The translations under genes and the position numbers were made by a program. DNA of 64,000 bases, taken from contig JAKRSC010000021.1 in the NCBI GenBank assembly GCA_022402565.1, positions 1,595-65,594 on the forward strand, written 5' to 3'. This document shows, piece by piece, positions 45,363-54,671 of the stretch. How positions within the stretch are numbered: position 1 is the stretch's first letter; each line of letters opens with the position of its first letter. The stretch is from Hydrotalea sp. (GTDB taxonomy: Bacteria > Bacteroidota > Bacteroidia > Chitinophagales > Chitinophagaceae). The notes under the pieces were generated by a model. That model was not told the origin of the DNA and made no database searches. It worked only from the letters and a program-made list of their open reading frames with translations.

Positions 45363-48300
45363 GTGGGAAAAAGGCCTATTTTATTCATACTGATCTTGAT
45401 GCTCTTGGCTAATTTGCCTGTATTGGCTCAGCGGAATTATACAAATCGCTCGGTCTTGGCTGATGGCAACTGGTATAAAATTGGGGTTGTTCGGGAAGGA
45501 GTATATAGAATTGATGGAAATTTCCTTCAAAATATGGGAATTACAACCCCAGTATCATCTGCTCAAATTAGGTTGTATGGAAATGGAGGAGGCTTACCAA
45601 TTGAAGATAACGGCATTGTTCCAATAGATGATTTATTTGAGAATGCCATTCAGGTGTTCGATGGTGGAGATGGTGTGTTACAGGGAACAGACTTCTTTAT
45701 CTTTTATGCTCCTGGACCTCACCAATGGAAATATGATTCTATTCAACAAAAGCATCTACCTATTCATAATATTTACAGTGATACCGCATTTTATTATTTA
45801 AGAATTGGTGGGAATGGCAAAAGAATTACATCTTCATCTTCACCAACTTCATCCAATACCGTCAATTGGAATCTCACAGAAGAACGAATCTATCATCAGC
45901 GAGATTCTTTCAATTTTTTATCAAGCGGACAAGAATGGTGGGGCGAAGAATTAAGCACACAAAGAGGCAATACATTCAATAGAACATTTAGTTGGACATT
46001 AAACGGCATGCCTTCTCCCTCGCCAGTCAAAATACATACCCGCTTTGCAGGTAGAAGCATTGGCACTTCAACTGCTTTACAACTTTGGCTAAACGGGCAA
46101 CTAATTCAACAAGCAAGTGTCCCTGCTGTTTCAGGATTTTATCTTGATCAGTTTGCGAGGGTTGCAGACATAAAACTAGAGCAAGTTATTACAGGAAATG
46201 ATATTCAAGTACAACTTAGGCATATAGCTGGAAACAACAATGCACAGGTTTGGATTCAGAAAATAATTGTTCAAGCAGAACGAGTGATTGCTTTCCCAAG
46301 CGGACTAGCATCGTGGGGTGTTAGGCATGCAAATGGATTTGTACGTGGACAATCACGCAGATTTACAGCCAGCCAAGCGCCTGAACAACTATTGGTTTGG
46401 GATATAACTAATTCTCTAGAGCCAAGCTTAGTAACAACCAGTAGAAATTCGAATACAATTAGTTGGTTAGAGTCTGATCAATATTGGCAAGAGTTTAGGT
46501 TGATTGTACCATCTGCTTGTCCAAGTCCAATTGCGCTGGGTTCAGTCGCTAATCAGAACCTGCATGGAATAGGTGCACACCAATATGTAATAGTTAGTCC
46601 ATCAAGTTGGATAACAGAAGCCAATCGTTTAGCCAATTTTCATAGAAATCAATATGGATATTCTGTTGCGGTAGTTCCGGTTGAGCAAGTCTTTAATGAG
46701 TTTGGAGGAGGCCAACAACATCCTGTGGCCATAAGGAATTTTTTGAAGATGATGTATGACCGATTTAAGGGTCAACCAAACCAAGAGCTGGAATATGTTT
46801 TATTACTTGGAGCAGGATCATTTGATTATAAAAATCGAATTCAAGGAAATATTAGATGGATCCCAACTTATCAGAGTCTATCTTCACTAGAGCCTTTAGT
46901 AACACATACGACTGATGATTTTTTTGGATTTTTAGATGATACTGAAAACATTAATAATGTAGTTCCTGCTCCATTATTAGATGTATCCATTGGAAGAATT
47001 CCTGCAAAAAATATCTCAGAAGTAAGAACAATGATTAATAAAATCATTGCCTACCACCAAGCTACAGCAAAAGGATCATGGAGATTGAAGTCGATGTATG
47101 TTGCAGATGATGAAGACTTAAATATTCACTTGCGCGATGCTGAATTTGTTTCATTTAATGCCAGGAATGTTAATCCACTTTTACAACAGCAAAAAATTTA
47201 TTTAGATGCCTTTCTATTACAAAATACAAATGGCCTACCCCGCTTTCCTGATGTAAATGAACAAATTGTAAATCAGGTGAATCAGGGTGCATTGTTTGTG
47301 AACTATAGTGGACATGGAAGCTTTGAAAGGTTAGCGGAAGAAGCCATTTTAAGCCAAACTGAACTAAATCGATTTAACAATCCAAGCAGGCTCCCTTTAT
47401 TCATAACTGCAACCTGTGATTTCGCTCCACATGATGATCCTACAAAAATATCATTAGGCAATCAGTTGCTCATTCAAAGTAGCAGGGGCGGCATTGCACT
47501 TCTAACCACTACCCGACCTGTATTCGCTTTTAGCAATAGAATCATGAATGATCAGTTTCTAGCGGCAGCTTTGAAAATTAATTCAACCGGAAAATTACCC
47601 AGTATTGGAGCGGCTTTACGTAGCGCAAAAAACATTACCTATTCAAATTTTGGAGATATTATCAACAATAGAAAATTCACATTATTGGGAGATCCTGCCA
47701 TGCAGTTGGCATTTCCGGCTTTACGCATACAACTTACAAACCTCCAACAAAAACCATTTTCGAATAACGATACACTCAAATCGTTGCAGAAATATACCAT
47801 TGGAGGAGAAATTAAAGACGTTCACGGAAACTTGATTAATGACTTTAATGGAAAGGCTGAAGTAGTGGTATTCGATAGGCCTTCACAACAAAGAACACTT
47901 GGAAACAAACCTACTTCACCAGTCACAACATTCATACAACAACAAACACAGTTATTCAGAGGGCAGGTGACAGTTGTACAAGGAAAGTTTGAATTTTCAT
48001 TTAGGATGCCTGCTGAATTGAACGTTGAGCCAGGGAGAGCCACCATTCAGATATATGCAGAAGACAGTTTAAGAGATGCGGTTGGCTCAGAACAAATTTG
48101 GGTTTCGGGCAATTCTTCAGCAACGCTTACTGATAATGTTGGACCCAAGATTTCACTGTACCTCAATGATACACTATTTAAAAATGGTGGACTAACAAAT
48201 GAACAACCCTTTTTACTTGCAAAATTATTCGATAGTTCAGGTATTCAAACAACAAGCACTGGCATTGGAAAAGACATTTTATTAATTCTGAATAACGATG

Positions 48301-48788
48301 AAAGAAATGCCATTGTTTTGAACGACTTTTTTACATCAGATTTAGATAGCTATCAAAGTGGAAGCCTACAGTTTCAACTTCCAATATTACCATCAGGCAA
48401 ACACAGCTTAACTTTAAGAGCTTGGGACATTGCAAACAATTCAAATACAGTTGAACTAAAATTCATAGTTGGCAATCAGGATAGTTTTAAGATTGCCAGG
48501 TTTATAAACTATCCTAATCCAATGAAAGTAAACACGATCTTCAGTTTTGAACATAATAGACCTAACTTACCATTAGAGACCAATTTAGAAATTTACCATG
48601 CAAATGGTCAGCTAGTCTACAAAACAAATAGAATTTTATTATCTGAAGGGACCCGCCAAGCAACTCTACAATGGGATGGTAAAGACGGAAAAGGAAGAAA
48701 ACTCCCTCCAAGCACATATTTTTTTCGTATTATTGTAGTACAAAACTCACAAAAACAACAAGCCAGCGGCCAACTCATTATTCACTAA
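45363..48788 (+). CDS. porU: Type IX secretion protease PorU (C25 family)
   Basis: Outer-membrane surface protease that trims the C-terminal sorting domain of type IX cargo and joins the cargo to lipopolysaccharide. The 1141-residue chain begins with a signal peptide (GKRPILFILILMLLANLPVLAQ). It has the gingipain-like C25 domain with His in FVNYSGHGSFE and Cys in TATCDFAPHDD about 32 residues later. It ends in a C-terminal beta domain (FINYPNPMKVNTIFSF). No ATG fits. I chose the GTG at 45363; a TTG at 45327 is the alternative and would add 12 residues. porV follows 60 bases on. Confidence 0.9.
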   Translation: MGKRPILFILILMLLANLPVLAQRNYTNRSVLADGNWYKIGVVREGVYRIDGNFLQNMGITTPVSSAQIRLYGNGGGLPIEDNGIVPIDDLFENAIQVFDGGDGVLQGTDFFIFYAPGPHQWKYDSIQQKHLPIHNIYSDTAFYYLRIGGNGKRITSSSSPTSSNTVNWNLTEERIYHQRDSFNFLSSGQEWWGEELSTQRGNTFNRTFSWTLNGMPSPSPVKIHTRFAGRSIGTSTALQLWLNGQLIQQASVPAVSGFYLDQFARVADIKLEQVITGNDIQVQLRHIAGNNNAQVWIQKIIVQAERVIAFPSGLASWGVRHANGFVRGQSRRFTASQAPEQLLVWDITNSLEPSLVTTSRNSNTISWLESDQYWQEFRLIVPSACPSPIALGSVANQNLHGIGAHQYVIVSPSSWITEANRLANFHRNQYGYSVAVVPVEQVFNEFGGGQQHPVAIRNFLKMMYDRFKGQPNQELEYVLLLGAGSFDYKNRIQGNIRWIPTYQSLSSLEPLVTHTTDDFFGFLDDTENINNVVPAPLLDVSIGRIPAKNISEVRTMINKIIAYHQATAKGSWRLKSMYVADDEDLNIHLRDAEFVSFNARNVNPLLQQQKIYLDAFLLQNTNGLPRFPDVNEQIVNQVNQGALFVNYSGHGSFERLAEEAILSQTELNRFNNPSRLPLFITATCDFAPHDDPTKISLGNQLLIQSSRGGIALLTTTRPVFAFSNRIMNDQFLAAALKINSTGKLPSIGAALRSAKNITYSNFGDIINNRKFTLLGDPAMQLAFPALRIQLTNLQQKPFSNNDTLKSLQKYTIGGEIKDVHGNLINDFNGKAEVVVFDRPSQQRTLGNKPTSPVTTFIQQQTQLFRGQVTVVQGKFEFSFRMPAELNVEPGRATIQIYAEDSLRDAVGSEQIWVSGNSSATLTDNVGPKISLYLNDTLFKNGGLTNEQPFLLAKLFDSSGIQTTSTGIGKDILLILNNDERNAIVLNDFFTSDLDSYQSGSLQFQLPILPSGKHSLTLRAWDIANNSNTVELKFIVGNQDSFKIARFINYPNPMKVNTIFSFEHNRPNLPLETNLEIYHANGQLVYKTNRILLSEGTRQATLQWDGKDGKGRKLPPSTYFFRIIVVQNSQKQQASGQLIIH

Positions 48789-48848
48789 ACTGTATGCATG
48801 ATCTGATATTTACTCAAAATTGCACGCACATTTAATTAAAAACAGTTT

Positions 48849-49994
48849 ATGAAAAAGTTCGCATTCCTATTAGGGGTATCTCTATCGTTATTGGGTATTC
48901 CTTCTGCAAAAGCTCAATTCGATTCATCCATTAATATAGTAACAACCGCAGTGCCTTTCCTTCGCATATCACCAGATGCTCGTTCAGGAGCAATGGGCGA
49001 TATGGGTATTTCATCGGCCCCAGACGCCAATGCACCCTTTTGGAATCTTGCAAAAACCACTTTTGCAAAAAAGAGATCGGCGGTAACATTTAATTACACG
49101 CCTTGGTTACGCGATTTAGGTTTAACAGACGTTTACCTTGCTAGTGCGGCTGCCTATCATCAGATTGATGAAGACCAAGCTGTTGGTGGATCACTTAGAT
49201 TTTTCAGCTTAGGAAATATTCAGTTAACCGACTTTTCTGGTAATATCTTGAATAATGTTCGTCCAGCAGAATTTGCCATAGATGCAGGTTATGCTAGAAA
49301 GCTGAATGACCGATTTAGCGTGGGAGTAGCTATGCGCTATATCAACTCAAGACTGGTAGTTGGAGATGTGGGTGGTGTTATTTATAAAGCAGGTAACGCA
49401 ATTGCAGGCGATGTTTCTCTATTCTATGATGGAACAGAGGGAGGAAATGCGCAAGGCTTAAATGCAGGCTTAACTATTTCAAACCTAGGAACAAAAATTG
49501 GATATACCAATGATGCAACTAACCGTGATTTTATTCCTGCAAATATTGGTTTAGGCTTGAGTTATAACTTTGTTTTGGATGGCGCCAATTTGCTAACGTT
49601 GGGAGTTGATGTGAATAAACTTCTTGTTCCCGCTCCTCCTATTAGAACTGGAAATTTCTCAGTTGATTCTGCTCGTTTAGCAGAATATAGAAACACAAGC
49701 GTGGTTTCTTCATGGATGAAATCGTTTAGTGATGGTTCTGGAGAATTCAAGGACCTTACTTTTTCTATAGGGGCTGAATATGCCTATAACGACCAATTTT
49801 TCTTCAGAGCTGGATACTTTTATGAAGACAGAACTAGAGGAAATAGAAAGTTCTTTTCGGCTGGTGCTGGATTTAAAACAAATGGCATCGGTATTAACCT
49901 GTCATATATAGTTCCCTCTGGTAGTGGAGTAAATAGAAACCCACTATCTAACACCTTGCGTTTTGGTGTATTGTTTGACTTTGGGGGCGAGTAA
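48849..49994 (+). CDS. porV: Type IX secretion outer-membrane protein PorV
   Basis: A 381-residue barrel of the FadL-like PorV/PorQ group that shuttles cargo from the translocon to PorU. It has a signal peptide ending AKAQ, and then the family opening AVPFLRISPDARSGAMGDMG, SSAPDANAPFWNLAK and FNYTPWLRDLG. The C-terminus ends in a strand (NTLRFGVLFDFGGE). The gene immediately follows porU in the same direction, the usual porU-porV pairing. Cargo with a type IX sorting domain is encoded at 1955-6784. Confidence 0.92.
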   Translation: MKKFAFLLGVSLSLLGIPSAKAQFDSSINIVTTAVPFLRISPDARSGAMGDMGISSAPDANAPFWNLAKTTFAKKRSAVTFNYTPWLRDLGLTDVYLASAAAYHQIDEDQAVGGSLRFFSLGNIQLTDFSGNILNNVRPAEFAIDAGYARKLNDRFSVGVAMRYINSRLVVGDVGGVIYKAGNAIAGDVSLFYDGTEGGNAQGLNAGLTISNLGTKIGYTNDATNRDFIPANIGLGLSYNFVLDGANLLTLGVDVNKLLVPAPPIRTGNFSVDSARLAEYRNTSVVSSWMKSFSDGSGEFKDLTFSIGAEYAYNDQFFFRAGYFYEDRTRGNRKFFSAGAGFKTNGIGINLSYIVPSGSGVNRNPLSNTLRFGVLFDFGGE

Positions 49995-50020
49995 TTATTT
50001 ACGAAGGAAATAAGAATTAC

Positions 50021-50506
50021 ATGCGACTAAGAATAGGCTATGGAATTGACTTCCATCAGTTGGTAGAAGGAAGAGACTTTTGGATGGGAGGAGTTTTATT
50101 ACCTCATCATAAAGGAGCTAAAGGACATAGCGATGCAGATGTGTTGCTGCATGCTATTTGTGATGCCATGTTGGGAGCAGCTTGCTTGGGTGATATTGGT
50201 GTACATTTTCCAGACACAGATGCATCGTTTAAGGATATTGATAGTAAGATTTTACTCCAAAAAACTTATCACCTTATTACAAATGCAGGCTATAAAGTAA
50301 ATAATATTGACGCCAGTATTTGCTTAGAGGCCCCCAAAGTAAAGCCGCATATTCCCGCCATGCAAAAAGTGATAGCTGATATTTTGCAAATAGAAATTAC
50401 AGATGTTTCTATTAAAGCAACCACGACCGAAAAAATGGGCTTTGTTGGCAGAGAAGAAGGTGTTGTTGCACACGCAGTTTGTTTGCTTGTTGGCAATACT
50501 AACTAA
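50021..50506 (+). CDS. ispF: 2-C-methyl-D-erythritol 2,4-cyclodiphosphate synthase
   Basis: Trimeric zinc enzyme of the MEP isoprenoid pathway that closes the cyclic diphosphate. The 161 residues carry the family motifs: GIDFHQLVEGR, GAKGHSDADVLLHAICDAMLGA, DIGVHFPDTDASFKDIDS, the INASIC-like NIDASICLEAPK, and IKATTTEKMGFVGREEGV. Its isoprenoid product also feeds carotenoid and retinal synthesis for the rhodopsin. It starts 26 bases after porV and its end overlaps the end of the convergent argD-like gene by a few bases. Confidence 0.96.
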   Translation: MRLRIGYGIDFHQLVEGRDFWMGGVLLPHHKGAKGHSDADVLLHAICDAMLGAACLGDIGVHFPDTDASFKDIDSKILLQKTYHLITNAGYKVNNIDASICLEAPKVKPHIPAMQKVIADILQIEITDVSIKATTTEKMGFVGREEGVVAHAVCLLVGNTN

Positions 50507-51641
50507 AAGAAGCAATATCAGCTTTAACAGCAGCAATAAAAATATCAATCTCTTCTTTTGTGATATTAAGTGCAGGTAAAAGCCGAATGACTTCTGGCTT
50601 AGCTTCACCAGTAAAAATTTTATGTTGCTCAAATAATCGCTTCTTCATTCCTGTGAATTCTGTCGGCACATCAAATCCAATCATCAATCCCCTACCTCTT
50701 ATATTTTTTATTGAAGGAATGGTTTTAAGTTGTTCTTTCAAATATGAACCCATTGAAGCTGCATGTTGCATTAATTGGTCTCGATCCATCACTTCCAACA
50801 CTGCTAATGCTGCAGCACATGCTAGTGGATTCCCACCAAATGTTGTACCCAACATAAAATAGCGCGGCTGAATATGAGGAGCAATGAAAATACCTGCAAC
50901 AGGGAATCCATTCCCCATACCTTTCGCCATAGTATAAATATCTGCAGAAACTCCTGCATGATCATGTGCAAAAAACTGTCCTGTCCTTCCATAACCACAC
51001 TGAACACTATCAGCGATATAAACAGCACCATACTCATCACACAAACGTCTTATTGACTGAAGGAAAATATCTGAGGCTTCATGAATGCCTCCTACACCCT
51101 GAATGCCTTCAATAATAACTGCTGCAACTTCTTCTCCATGCTGTGCAAAAAAATCTTCTATTGCAGCCACATCATTGAAGGGCAAAAAATGCACGTAGGA
51201 AGTTTCATTAACTGGCGCAACATAAGCAGGTTGATCAGTTGCCGCCACTGCCAATGATGTTCTACCATGAAATGCTTTTGTAAAGGAAACTATTAATTTT
51301 CTATTGGTATGAAACGAAGCAAGCTTCAATGCATTTTCATTGGCTTCAGCACCACTATTACACATGAACAATTGATAATTGGGATGCCCGCTTAACTTTC
51401 CCAACAAAGAGGCTACCTCTTGTTGTATTGGTATTCGAATTGAATTTGAATAGAATGCTATTTGCTGTAATTGATCTTGAATACGTGCAACCCAATGCGA
51501 ATGAGTATGCCCAATGCAAATAACTGCATGACCACCATACATATCCAAGTAGCGCTGATCTGAATCATCCCATACATAAGAACCTTGTGCCCTAGTAATA
51601 GTAACGGGAGCAAGCGGATAAACATCAAACATAGTGGCCAT
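50499..51641 (-). CDS. argD: Class III aminotransferase, acetylornithine aminotransferase-like
   Basis: PLP enzyme of 380 residues from the ATG at 51641. The family motifs are APVTITRAQGSYVWDDSDQRYLDMYGG, SGAEANENALKLA, GRTSLAVAATD, EGIQGVGG, the PLP lysine in YTMAKGMGNGFPVAG, and LGTTFGGNPLACAAALAVL. It most likely acts on N-acetylornithine in arginine synthesis, although related enzymes use N-succinylornithine or other omega-amino acids. A start 36 bases upstream is ruled out by a promoter box. No arginine genes lie beside it. Its 5' end and promoter recur exactly at 54180-54560. Confidence 0.8.
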   Translation of the reverse strand: MATMFDVYPLAPVTITRAQGSYVWDDSDQRYLDMYGGHAVICIGHTHSHWVARIQDQLQQIAFYSNSIRIPIQQEVASLLGKLSGHPNYQLFMCNSGAEANENALKLASFHTNRKLIVSFTKAFHGRTSLAVAATDQPAYVAPVNETSYVHFLPFNDVAAIEDFFAQHGEEVAAVIIEGIQGVGGIHEASDIFLQSIRRLCDEYGAVYIADSVQCGYGRTGQFFAHDHAGVSADIYTMAKGMGNGFPVAGIFIAPHIQPRYFMLGTTFGGNPLACAAALAVLEVMDRDQLMQHAASMGSYLKEQLKTIPSIKNIRGRGLMIGFDVPTEFTGMKKRLFEQHKIFTGEAKPEVIRLLPALNITKEEIDIFIAAVKADIASFS

Positions 51642-51899
51642 TGTGTACAATTTAGGGGCACAAAAATAGGCAAGCATACTACTGTGCCTAGAAAATTATT
51701 GAAACTCCCTGCAGGCGATTAGATTTAAACCCGCAAAAAGCTGCAAATCAGCACTTTGCAAAAACACTAAAATGTTAAAATATTGAAAAAGAATTTTTGG
51801 GTTTGAACAAATTCGGATAACAGAAATCAAGAAAATTAGGCCAATAAATTACGATTCTTTTCGTGAATACCGTAAAACGCGCAATGCGTGTTTTTGCGG
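51519..51899. repeat. 381-bp direct repeat, copy 1 (argD 5' end and promoter)
   Basis: Identical to 54180-54560 at offset 2661. It spans the first 123 bases of the argD-like gene, its promoter box and upstream DNA. It ends exactly at the outer end of an imperfect palindrome (51870-51899, CCGTAAAAC...GTTTTTGCGG). Just beyond, 51900-51950 and 54561-54611 are only partly alike. Confidence 0.9.
51661..51668 (-). promoter_or_regulatory. Putative -7 box of the argD-like gene
   Basis: TATTTTTG on the minus strand, 19 bases before the ATG at 51641. It matches TAnnTTTG and fixes the shorter start. Confidence 0.5.
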
Positions 51900-51925
51900 G
51901 CAATGTGTAGTAATTCCTCGACAAT

Positions 51926-51933
51926 TATTTTTG
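51926..51933 (+). promoter_or_regulatory. Putative -7 box of the lipoprotein gene
   Basis: TATTTTTG in the + direction, 119 bases before the ATG at 52053, embedded in ACAATTATTTTTG. The same box recurs beyond the second repeat copy at 54587-54594, where it would point into the aldehyde dehydrogenase gene from its 3' side. Confidence 0.4.
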
Positions 51934-52075
51934 CGACATTGAAAGTTATGGTAGTTGTAAAAATGCAACAAAGAAACTAGAGTCATTATTTTGACGATCT
52001 AAAATTGTTAATGCATTCAGCACCATATTTTATTTAACGATAAAATACAAAAATGAAAAAAAATCAATTATTGTA

Positions 52076-53392
52076 TTGAGTCTCGCTATTATTATTGGCG
52101 TGGGTTGCAAAAAACAAGAACTTGAGCTGGTACATCAAAATCAAGAATTAAAGGTCGACCCTTCCAAAATCCAGTACCAACCTCAAACTGCAACAGAAAA
52201 AAAACTAGTTGAAAATCTTGGTAAACTTTCAGACATTATAAAAAAACTCTACTTAAATAAGGCAAATCTTGATGTTGTAAATGCTGCTATATTTGCAAAG
52301 TCCTATACAGATGAGTCTATTTTAATTAAGGACTTAATCTATCCAGAGACAAGTATTTTAAAATCAAATAAGCGATTCACACAGGCAGTTGGTAATCCAT
52401 CAAATGTTCTTAACAATTTTGCATCCGCATTTTGGGCCGAAGTTATCACCAGGGGTGATAGCGAATTCAATAATTTCCTGTCCTCTTTAAGACCTGTACC
52501 AAATAATTCGATAACTTTAAATGATATAAATAGCTCAAATGGGGGAAATGAAGTTAGTATTTATTTCCCTTTCCATGAAGATTATATTAATACTCCCCCG
52601 TCTGTGGTAAGTATTATTTCTGCAACTGCCGACTCGGATGAAGGAATTGGCGAAATTCCGAATTTTAATTCTAGTGGTCAATTTGTTGGATTCACCCAGG
52701 TACTAATTAATGATGATTATGTTGCTATGAATCCTACTCACATAATAGGTCTAAACGGCGTAGAACCTTGGGATGATGGAGGAAATATTCCATTGAATCT
52801 CTATTGGCCAAGCAATCCAATAGATATCCCTGGTCTAACTAGGGAAGTAAAACAAGTGCATATTGGTTCAGTCAAAATACATGGTAAACAATATGATAGG
52901 TTGATTAGTTTCACTGGTAACGGTGGAGGTTCTGATATAGTATTTACCCGTTCGGATGGGTTTTTAAAGGTCTTAGATGGTCAAGTACAAGCTGATAATT
53001 TCTTTACCCCAGTAAAAACTGTTAGTAGAAAAAGTATTAGGCAACGTAAATGGGTTGATTTTTCATATGAATGGGATGGCGATTGGGAAGTAAACAATCA
53101 TAGACAAGTATTTGCAATATTTGAAGAAGATACTAGAAATCATTCTGAAATATCTGGTAAAATATCTACAACACTTAAGCTTTCAGATATGGTAACGACA
53201 ACTGTTGATTTGATTTCATGGAAAATTTCATTCAAAAGTGATGATCCAATTATAAAACAGACAGAAATGAAAAGAGAATCGTTTTTTGCTTTGAATAGAA
53301 CCAATCATACAGGGGAAATGTACCAAGGGTGGCCTGTAATTGATAAAACAGGTCCAGTAAGCTATACGCTTAATGACCGAACTTATTACTAA
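52076..53392 (+). CDS. Unknown lipoprotein, signal peptide frameshifted at an A8 tract
   Basis: A protein of about 438 residues with no family I recognise. The open frame as written can only start at TTG 52076. An ATG at 52053 is followed by eight A and then hits a stop. One more A would give a perfect lipoprotein signal (MKKKSIIVLSLAIIIGVGC, then KKQEL). The gene is therefore either off by slippage at A8, or read by polymerase slippage, or a sequencing error. The middle is rich in N, S, D and I, with DDYVAMNPTHIIGLNG and WVDFSYEWDGDWEVNNHRQ. It lies between the 381-bp repeats, ahead of a barrel gene. Confidence 0.65.
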   Translation: MSLAIIIGVGCKKQELELVHQNQELKVDPSKIQYQPQTATEKKLVENLGKLSDIIKKLYLNKANLDVVNAAIFAKSYTDESILIKDLIYPETSILKSNKRFTQAVGNPSNVLNNFASAFWAEVITRGDSEFNNFLSSLRPVPNNSITLNDINSSNGGNEVSIYFPFHEDYINTPPSVVSIISATADSDEGIGEIPNFNSSGQFVGFTQVLINDDYVAMNPTHIIGLNGVEPWDDGGNIPLNLYWPSNPIDIPGLTREVKQVHIGSVKIHGKQYDRLISFTGNGGGSDIVFTRSDGFLKVLDGQVQADNFFTPVKTVSRKSIRQRKWVDFSYEWDGDWEVNNHRQVFAIFEEDTRNHSEISGKISTTLKLSDMVTTTVDLISWKISFKSDDPIIKQTEMKRESFFALNRTNHTGEMYQGWPVIDKTGPVSYTLNDRTYY

Positions 53393-53400
53393 AATCACAG

Positions 53401-53421
53401 GGGGGGGCATTACGCCTCCCC
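53401..53421 (+). terminator. GC-rich hairpin after the lipoprotein gene
   Basis: GGGGGGGC (53401-53408) pairs with GCCTCCCC (53414-53421) around ATTAC, with one G-T pair. The T run after it is weak, so it may be a partial terminator or an mRNA end stabiliser between the lipoprotein and barrel genes. Confidence 0.5.
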
Positions 53422-53441
53422 TACTTTAATATCATAACACC

Positions 53442-54089
53442 ATGAGAGTAATCATTTTTATCTACCTGTGTTTTATTTCTTTTAAAATTCTTGCACAACA
53501 AAGTAAATTTTCCGTCGAAGCAAATTATGGATTTAATGGAAATTTCTTTGTAAGAAGTTATGACGAAGTAAGTGGCCCAACCAACAAAACATATTTTTAT
53601 AAAAAGAATTTTATTGGAACAATTGGCGGAATTCAAGCCAATTATCAAATTGGTAAAAAATCATCAATATTCTTCGGTTATAATAGAAGCATTAACTCTT
53701 CGCCAAAGAATTATTTTAATCAAATTGGTAACGCAGATTTTTTGATCCGCGATTTTAAGATTAGGGATATAAATAATATTTTTTTTATTGGCTACAGTAA
53801 AATCTTGTCAGAAAAGAAATTTAAAAGTTCTTTTGAGCTGGGACCCGTTTTGATGTATTCAGCAAATCAGACTATAATGATAGAAAACTGGGCCAATATT
53901 ATTTACTTAGAAGAATCTAACTTTAAAAACAGCCGATCAGTAGAAGGCGGCGTTTTCGCTGGCTTTCAAATTGAAAGAAAAATTGATAATCATTTTGATT
54001 TAGGTTTTCGGTTTAGGTTGCATTACTTAATATCTGTTTCTAGCCTTGAAATGATAACTTTAACGCCTACTTTAAGATATAGATTCTGA
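53442..54089 (+). CDS. Small outer-membrane beta-barrel protein
   Basis: A 215-residue exported protein with a signal peptide (MRVIIFIYLCFISFKILAQ) and alternating strand pattern typical of an 8- to 10-strand barrel, for example FSVEANYGFNGNFFV, SSIFFGYNRSINSS and FDLGFRFRLHYLIS. It ends in ...PTLRYRF with the terminal Phe used for barrel assembly. I do not recognise a specific family. It follows the lipoprotein gene by 49 bases and is the second and last gene inside the direct-repeat cassette, so the two may act together at the outer membrane. Confidence 0.75.
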   Translation: MRVIIFIYLCFISFKILAQQSKFSVEANYGFNGNFFVRSYDEVSGPTNKTYFYKKNFIGTIGGIQANYQIGKKSSIFFGYNRSINSSPKNYFNQIGNADFLIRDFKIRDINNIFFIGYSKILSEKKFKSSFELGPVLMYSANQTIMIENWANIIYLEESNFKNSRSVEGGVFAGFQIERKIDNHFDLGFRFRLHYLISVSSLEMITLTPTLRYRF

Positions 54090-54143
54090 TACACTTCTGT
54101 AAACATTTCATTTATACATGCACATTTAAAGTAGCTCGGTTAT

Positions 54144-54302
54144 TTAAAAGAATGTAAATGGATGCGTATGCCTAATACTAATAACTGCATGACCACCATA
54201 CATATCCAAGTAGCGCTGATCTGAATCATCCCATACATAAGAACCTTGTGCCCTAGTAATAGTAACGGGAGCAAGCGGATAAACATCAAACATAGTGGCC
54301 AT
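54144..54302 (-). pseudogene. Truncated 5' fragment of the argD-like gene
   Basis: Starts MATMFDVYPLAPVTITRAQG exactly as the intact gene does. The match is perfect back to 54180 and then decays (GGHAVISIRHTHPF against GGHAVICIGHTHSH), and the frame ends at 54144. It keeps its promoter box (54322-54329) but lacks the catalytic regions. It is the argD part of the second 381-bp repeat copy. Confidence 0.85.
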
Positions 54303-54560
54303 TGTGTACAATTTAGGGGCACAAAAATAGGCAAGCATACTACTGTGCCTAGAAAATTATTGAAACTCCCTGCAGGCGATTAGATTTAAACCCGCAAAAA
54401 GCTGCAAATCAGCACTTTGCAAAAACACTAAAATGTTAAAATATTGAAAAAGAATTTTTGGGTTTGAACAAATTCGGATAACAGAAATCAAGAAAATTAG
54501 GCCAATAAATTACGATTCTTTTCGTGAATACCGTAAAACGCGCAATGCGTGTTTTTGCGG
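54180..54560. repeat. 381-bp direct repeat, copy 2 (argD 5' fragment and promoter)
   Basis: Exact second copy of 51519-51899. With copy 1 it bounds a unit of 2661 bases that carries the lipoprotein and barrel genes. Confidence 0.9.
54322..54329 (-). promoter_or_regulatory. Duplicated -7 box of argD, driving the truncated fragment
   Basis: The same TATTTTTG as at 51661-51668. If active it would send a transcript leftward through the argD fragment toward the 3' end of the barrel gene, as antisense. Confidence 0.4.
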
Positions 54561-54671
54561 TATGATCGTAGTGTTTTACCTACAATTATTTTTGTCACCG
54601 TTATAGTATGGCGTTAGGTGTTACGGGATTGTTTTGAAAAAAATGAATCTCTGCCATATTCTTTTAAACAA

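Noticed and set aside
51870-51899. Imperfect palindrome considered as an integron attC or a dif-like site
   Set aside because: It lacks the conserved attC core boxes and the 11-6-11 layout of dif, and no integron integrase is present. It is kept only as the edge of the 381-bp repeat.
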